A DNA stretch of 42,909 nt from an uncultured Oscillospiraceae bacterium. GTDB taxonomy: Bacteria; Bacillota; Clostridia; Oscillospirales; Oscillospiraceae. Within the stretch, counting starts at the first letter, position 1; each line of letters opens with the position of its first letter. The stretch lies in contig CAAEOT010000012.1 in the NCBI GenBank assembly GCA_900757655.1, forward strand, positions 1 through 42,909. The letters run 5' to 3'. Shown piece after piece: positions 40,669 through 42,909 of the stretch. Under the pieces are notes generated by a model that was not told the DNA's origin, made no database searches, and worked only from the letters and a program-made list of their open reading frames with translations. A program made the translations under genes and the position numbers.

Positions 40669-40714
40669 GATCCCCCCCGGGGGGCTTGTCAAAAAGGGTG
40701 GCGCATGATACGGT
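40669..40714 (+). promoter_or_regulatory. Operator copy 3 and promoter of the hydrolase-methyltransferase operon
   Basis: A C7G6 tract (40672-40684), preceded by AT as in copies 1 and 2, runs into CTTGTCA. The -35 TTGTCA (40686-40691) and -10 TACGGT (40709-40714) are 17 bases apart. Copies 2 and 3 thus flank the divergent promoter region symmetrically. Between them (40632-40668) nothing else is recognisable. Confidence 0.6.
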
Positions 40715-40736
40715 AACAGAATAAAAGGAGGCTGCC

Positions 40737-41687
40737 ATGCAAGCAAAAATGATCGCCGGGCACGAGTTGACGCCGGGCAAAACGGTAAAAGATCATATCC
40801 ACGTGGAGGGCACCGAGCTGCACGTTCCGCACGTCCTGCTCTGCGGTGAGCAGCCGGGACCGACCGTGCTCATCACGGCGGGTATCCACAACGCGGAATA
40901 CGTCGGCATTCAGGCGGCCATCGAGCTGTCCAATGAGCTTGACGTTTCCACGCTGCGCGGCAACGTGGTCCTTGTTCCGCTGGTCAACCGTTCGGGCTTT
41001 GAAAACCGCACCATGTCCCGCGTCTTTGAGGACGGAAAAAATCTCAACCGCGTGTTCCCCGGCAACCGGGAGGGGAGCGAGGCCGAGCGGCTGGCGCATA
41101 TGCTCTTCGAGGTCTTTATCCGCAACGCAGATGCTTATATCGACCTGCACTGCGGCGACGGTTATGAGACGCTGATCCCCTATTGCTATTATCTGGGCGA
41201 TGCGCCTGCCGAGGAGACGGCGAAACGGATGGTAGAGTGCGTGAATGTAAAGTATGTTGTGCGCTCGCACTGCCGCACGGGCGGGGCTTATAATCTTGCC
41301 TCTCTCCACGGCGTTCCCAGCGTGCTCATCGAGCGCGGCCAGCTCAGCCTGTTCAGCCGGGAGGAGATCGAGGCGGACAAGGCCGATGTGTGCAACATCC
41401 TGCGCCGGCTCGGCGTACTGAATGGGGACTGGATCCGCTATCCCAAGCAGGAGCTGCTGGAGTATAACGACGACGCGCCCTGCACCGGCTGCTGGTACCC
41501 GGAGAAAAAGCCGGGCGACCGTTTCCGGAAGGGCGAAAAGCTTGGTGAGATCCGCGACTATTTCGGCAAAAGCCTCTTTACGGAGCTCGCACCCGCAGAT
41601 GGGGTGCTGCTGTATCAGACCGCGTCGTTGAATATCATTGAGAAAGGCCCGATGGTGAGTTATGGTGTGCCGAGACCCGATCCTTGA
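40737..41687 (+). CDS. Succinylglutamate desuccinylase/aspartoacylase-family metallohydrolase
   Basis: 316 residues with AAAGGAGG before the ATG. M14-like zinc site: His51 and Glu54 in TAGIHNAEYVGIQAA, His138 in YIDLHCGDG. The family word GKNLNRVFPGN (residues 100-110) holds substrate Arg; SVLIERG contains the likely catalytic Glu. The C-terminal beta domain is present (GEIRDYFGKSLFTELAPADGVLL). AstE/AspA/DoeB relatives remove acyl groups from N-acyl amino acids or N-acetyl-diaminobutyrate (family knowledge). Divergent from the ABC operon and overlapping the second methyltransferase by 26 bases, it may deacylate or open the imported ligand or a biosynthetic intermediate (inference). Confidence 0.87.
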   Translation: MQAKMIAGHELTPGKTVKDHIHVEGTELHVPHVLLCGEQPGPTVLITAGIHNAEYVGIQAAIELSNELDVSTLRGNVVLVPLVNRSGFENRTMSRVFEDGKNLNRVFPGNREGSEAERLAHMLFEVFIRNADAYIDLHCGDGYETLIPYCYYLGDAPAEETAKRMVECVNVKYVVRSHCRTGGAYNLASLHGVPSVLIERGQLSLFSREEIEADKADVCNILRRLGVLNGDWIRYPKQELLEYNDDAPCTGCWYPEKKPGDRFRKGEKLGEIRDYFGKSLFTELAPADGVLLYQTASLNIIEKGPMVSYGVPRPDP

Positions 41688-42447
41688 AGAGAATAAAAAT
41701 TACTGGACCGACCGTGCTCCCGGCTATTCGGAGGTCAACCGGCTGGAGCTGGCCACGGCGCAGCGGCAGAGATGGAAGGATTGCATATGTGAGGAGCTGA
41801 CGCGGCGGTTCCCCGATCGTCCGCTCGCCGGCTTGCAGGTGCTGGAGGTCGGCACCGGACCGGGCTTCTTCGCCATCCTGCTGCGCGAGCTGGGCTGCGC
41901 CGTGACGGCCATCGACCTCACTCGCGCCATGCTCGCCGAGGCAAAAGAAAACGCCGGCTCTCTGGCCGACGAGATATGTTTTATGGAAATGAACGCCGAG
42001 GCGCTCTCCTTCGCGGACGAGCGCTTCGACGCGGTCATCAGCCGCAATCTGACATGGAATCTGCCGCACCCCGATCGGGCGTATGCCGAGTGGACGCGGG
42101 TGCTGAAGAAGGGCGGCGTGCTGTTGAATTTTGACGCGAACTGGTACGCCTATCTCTTCGACGAGGACGCGCATGCGGCATGGGACCGTGACCGCAGGAG
42201 CAGCGCCGAACGCGGCGTCTGGGATCAGAACGTAGAGGCCGAGGGCGAGCGCTTCGATGTGATGGAGGAGATCGCCCGCCGCGTGCCGCTGTCAAAAATT
42301 GTACGCCCCGTGTGGGATCTGCAGCAGCTTGCCTCCCTCGGCCTGAAGGCCGGGGCCGATGAGACAGTCTGGAAGCGCGTCTGGTCGGAGGAGGAAACAA
42401 TCAGTTTCGCCTCCACCCCGATGTTTCTGGTGCGGGGGCGGAAATAG
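41662..42447 (+). CDS. Class I SAM-dependent methyltransferase, paralogue of the one at 39766
   Basis: 261 residues. N-terminus ILEENKNYWTDRAPGYSEVN (compare HYWSHRAEAFEAQ in the paralogue), motif I VLEVGTGPGFFAILL, post-I TAIDLTRAMLAEA, then FDAVISRNLTWNLPHPDRAYAEWTRVLKKGGVLLNFDAN. The middle insertion (YLFDEDAHAAWDRDRR) differs from its paralogue and ends before PVWDLQQLASLG. The ATG at 41662 overlaps the hydrolase gene by 26 bases, with GGTGAG as weak site, so translation is probably coupled. The two enzymes may act on one molecule in succession. True methyl transfer is not proven by the motifs. Confidence 0.86.
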   Translation: MVCRDPILEENKNYWTDRAPGYSEVNRLELATAQRQRWKDCICEELTRRFPDRPLAGLQVLEVGTGPGFFAILLRELGCAVTAIDLTRAMLAEAKENAGSLADEICFMEMNAEALSFADERFDAVISRNLTWNLPHPDRAYAEWTRVLKKGGVLLNFDANWYAYLFDEDAHAAWDRDRRSSAERGVWDQNVEAEGERFDVMEEIARRVPLSKIVRPVWDLQQLASLGLKAGADETVWKRVWSEEETISFASTPMFLVRGRK

Positions 42448-42485
42448 CTGCATTTGTTTTTCTGTCCGGAATAAATGCTCCCAAA

Positions 42486-42519
42486 ACAGCAGAAGCTTTT
42501 TTCGGCTGTCCGCTTTTTT
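42486..42519 (+). terminator. Probable terminator after the second methyltransferase
   Basis: ACAGC (42486-42490) pairs with GCTGT (42505-42509), extended inside by GAA/TTC after a mismatch, and a T6 run follows (42514-42519). Weaker than the other terminators in the window. Confidence 0.45.
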
Positions 42520-42533
42520 GTGCCCCGCAGGGC

Positions 42534-42562
42534 TTGACACCCGGGCGGGGCGGTGCTATCAT
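42534..42562 (+). promoter_or_regulatory. Promoter of the HMA-protein gene
   Basis: TTGACA (42534-42539), 17 bases, TATCAT (42557-42562). The spacer is GC-rich. Immediately upstream GCCCCGCAGGGC recalls the GC-tract elements of copies 1-3 but is weaker. A leader of about 45 bases follows. Confidence 0.7.
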
Positions 42563-42613
42563 GCACTTGAGATTAAACATATCTAACCAATCGGCTTTCA
42601 AGGAGGTAATTCC

Positions 42614-42865
42614 ATGTATCAGATCACGCTGAACATAGACGGCATGATGTGCGGCATGTGCGAGAGCCACATCAACGATGCGGTGCGCAATGCCTTTTCG
42701 GTCAAGAAGGTCACATCTTCGCACAGCAAGGGCCAGACGGTCATCCTCTCCGAGACGGAGATCCCGGAGACAGACCTGCGGCCGGTCATTGCCAAGACGG
42801 GTTACGAGCTAACGGGTTACACCTGCGCCCCGTATGAGAAAAAGGGCCTGTTTCATCGGCACTGA
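42614..42865 (+). CDS. Small heavy-metal-associated (HMA) domain protein
   Basis: 83 residues with AAGGAGG before the ATG. It shows the ferredoxin-like HMA fold: ITLNIDGMMCGMCESHINDAV with the metal-binding M-x-C-x-x-C (Cys17 and Cys20), helix 1, SVKKVTSSHSKGQTVILSE, and a second helix DLRPVIAKTGYEL. A C-terminal extension of about 15 residues contains Cys and His (YTCAPYEKKGLFHRH). Such proteins carry Cu(I) or other soft metals to P-type ATPases or regulators (family knowledge). No transport ATPase follows within the window; the last 44 bases contain nothing recognisable. Confidence 0.85.
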   Translation: MYQITLNIDGMMCGMCESHINDAVRNAFSVKKVTSSHSKGQTVILSETEIPETDLRPVIAKTGYELTGYTCAPYEKKGLFHRH

Positions 42866-42909
42866 GCGCGGCACAATGCGATAGCGGCACACGGCGGTCG
42901 TCAGACCGC

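Overview
The window looks like chromosomal DNA from a GC-rich, spore-forming anaerobic Firmicute, most likely Clostridia of the Oscillospiraceae type (inference). Supporting signs are a CotF-type spore coat protein, a type I-beta DAHP synthase, an EFR1-type flavodoxin/ferredoxin, SLH-anchored surface protein, AGGAGG-type ribosome binding sites and strongly GC-biased codons. I see no phage, insertion sequence, CRISPR array, rRNA or tRNA. Genes are packed into tight operons with many 4-base ATGA overlaps, separated by clear hairpin terminators.

Layout. 1-1.5 kb: a partial unknown gene, then two facing remnants (C-terminal tail of a Gly-rich surface protein and a sensor kinase without its N-terminus) joined at about 700. 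1.5-3.8 kb: MarR regulator, MFS transporter and lipoprotein operon under a palindromic operator. 3.8-7.4 kb: CorA, an EFR1 protein and two nitrilase-superfamily enzymes. 7.5-11.2 kb: thiamine salvage operon thiM-thiE-thiD-cytX behind a TPP riboswitch. 11.5-14.2 kb: a secreted metallophosphoesterase with three SLH domains. 14.4-22.8 kb: aromatic amino acid operon aroF-tyrA-aroB-aroA-pheA-aroEK-aroQ-aminotransferase, lacking only aroC for the route to chorismate, preceded by a 17-residue leader peptide with seven Tyr/Phe codons and alternative hairpins (an attenuator). 22.9-24.3 kb: cotF and an RNA 2'-O-methyltransferase. 24.4-27.8 kb: Fec/Btu-type ABC importer with an FmdE-family protein. 28.0-34.5 kb: complete phosphate operon pstSCAB-phoU-phoP-phoR with a run of TTTTACA boxes. 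34.7-42.4 kb: a peptide/nickel-type ABC importer led by a SAM methyltransferase, divergent from an AstE/AspA-type metallohydrolase and a second, paralogous SAM methyltransferase. The window ends with a small HMA metal-binding protein.

The most unusual signal lies at the right. The promoter of the Fec-type operon and both divergent promoters of the methyltransferase/hydrolase/ABC cluster carry the same C-tract/G-tract palindrome directly upstream of the -35 box; two of the copies, 12.7 kb apart, agree at 19 of 22 positions. This suggests that two importers, two paralogous methyltransferases and a deacylase-like enzyme form one regulon. I infer a metal or metallophore uptake system, but the ligand and chemistry are not visible from the sequence. 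The second strong signal is the aro attenuator, for which all three classical pairings (1:2, 2:3, 3:4) can be drawn.
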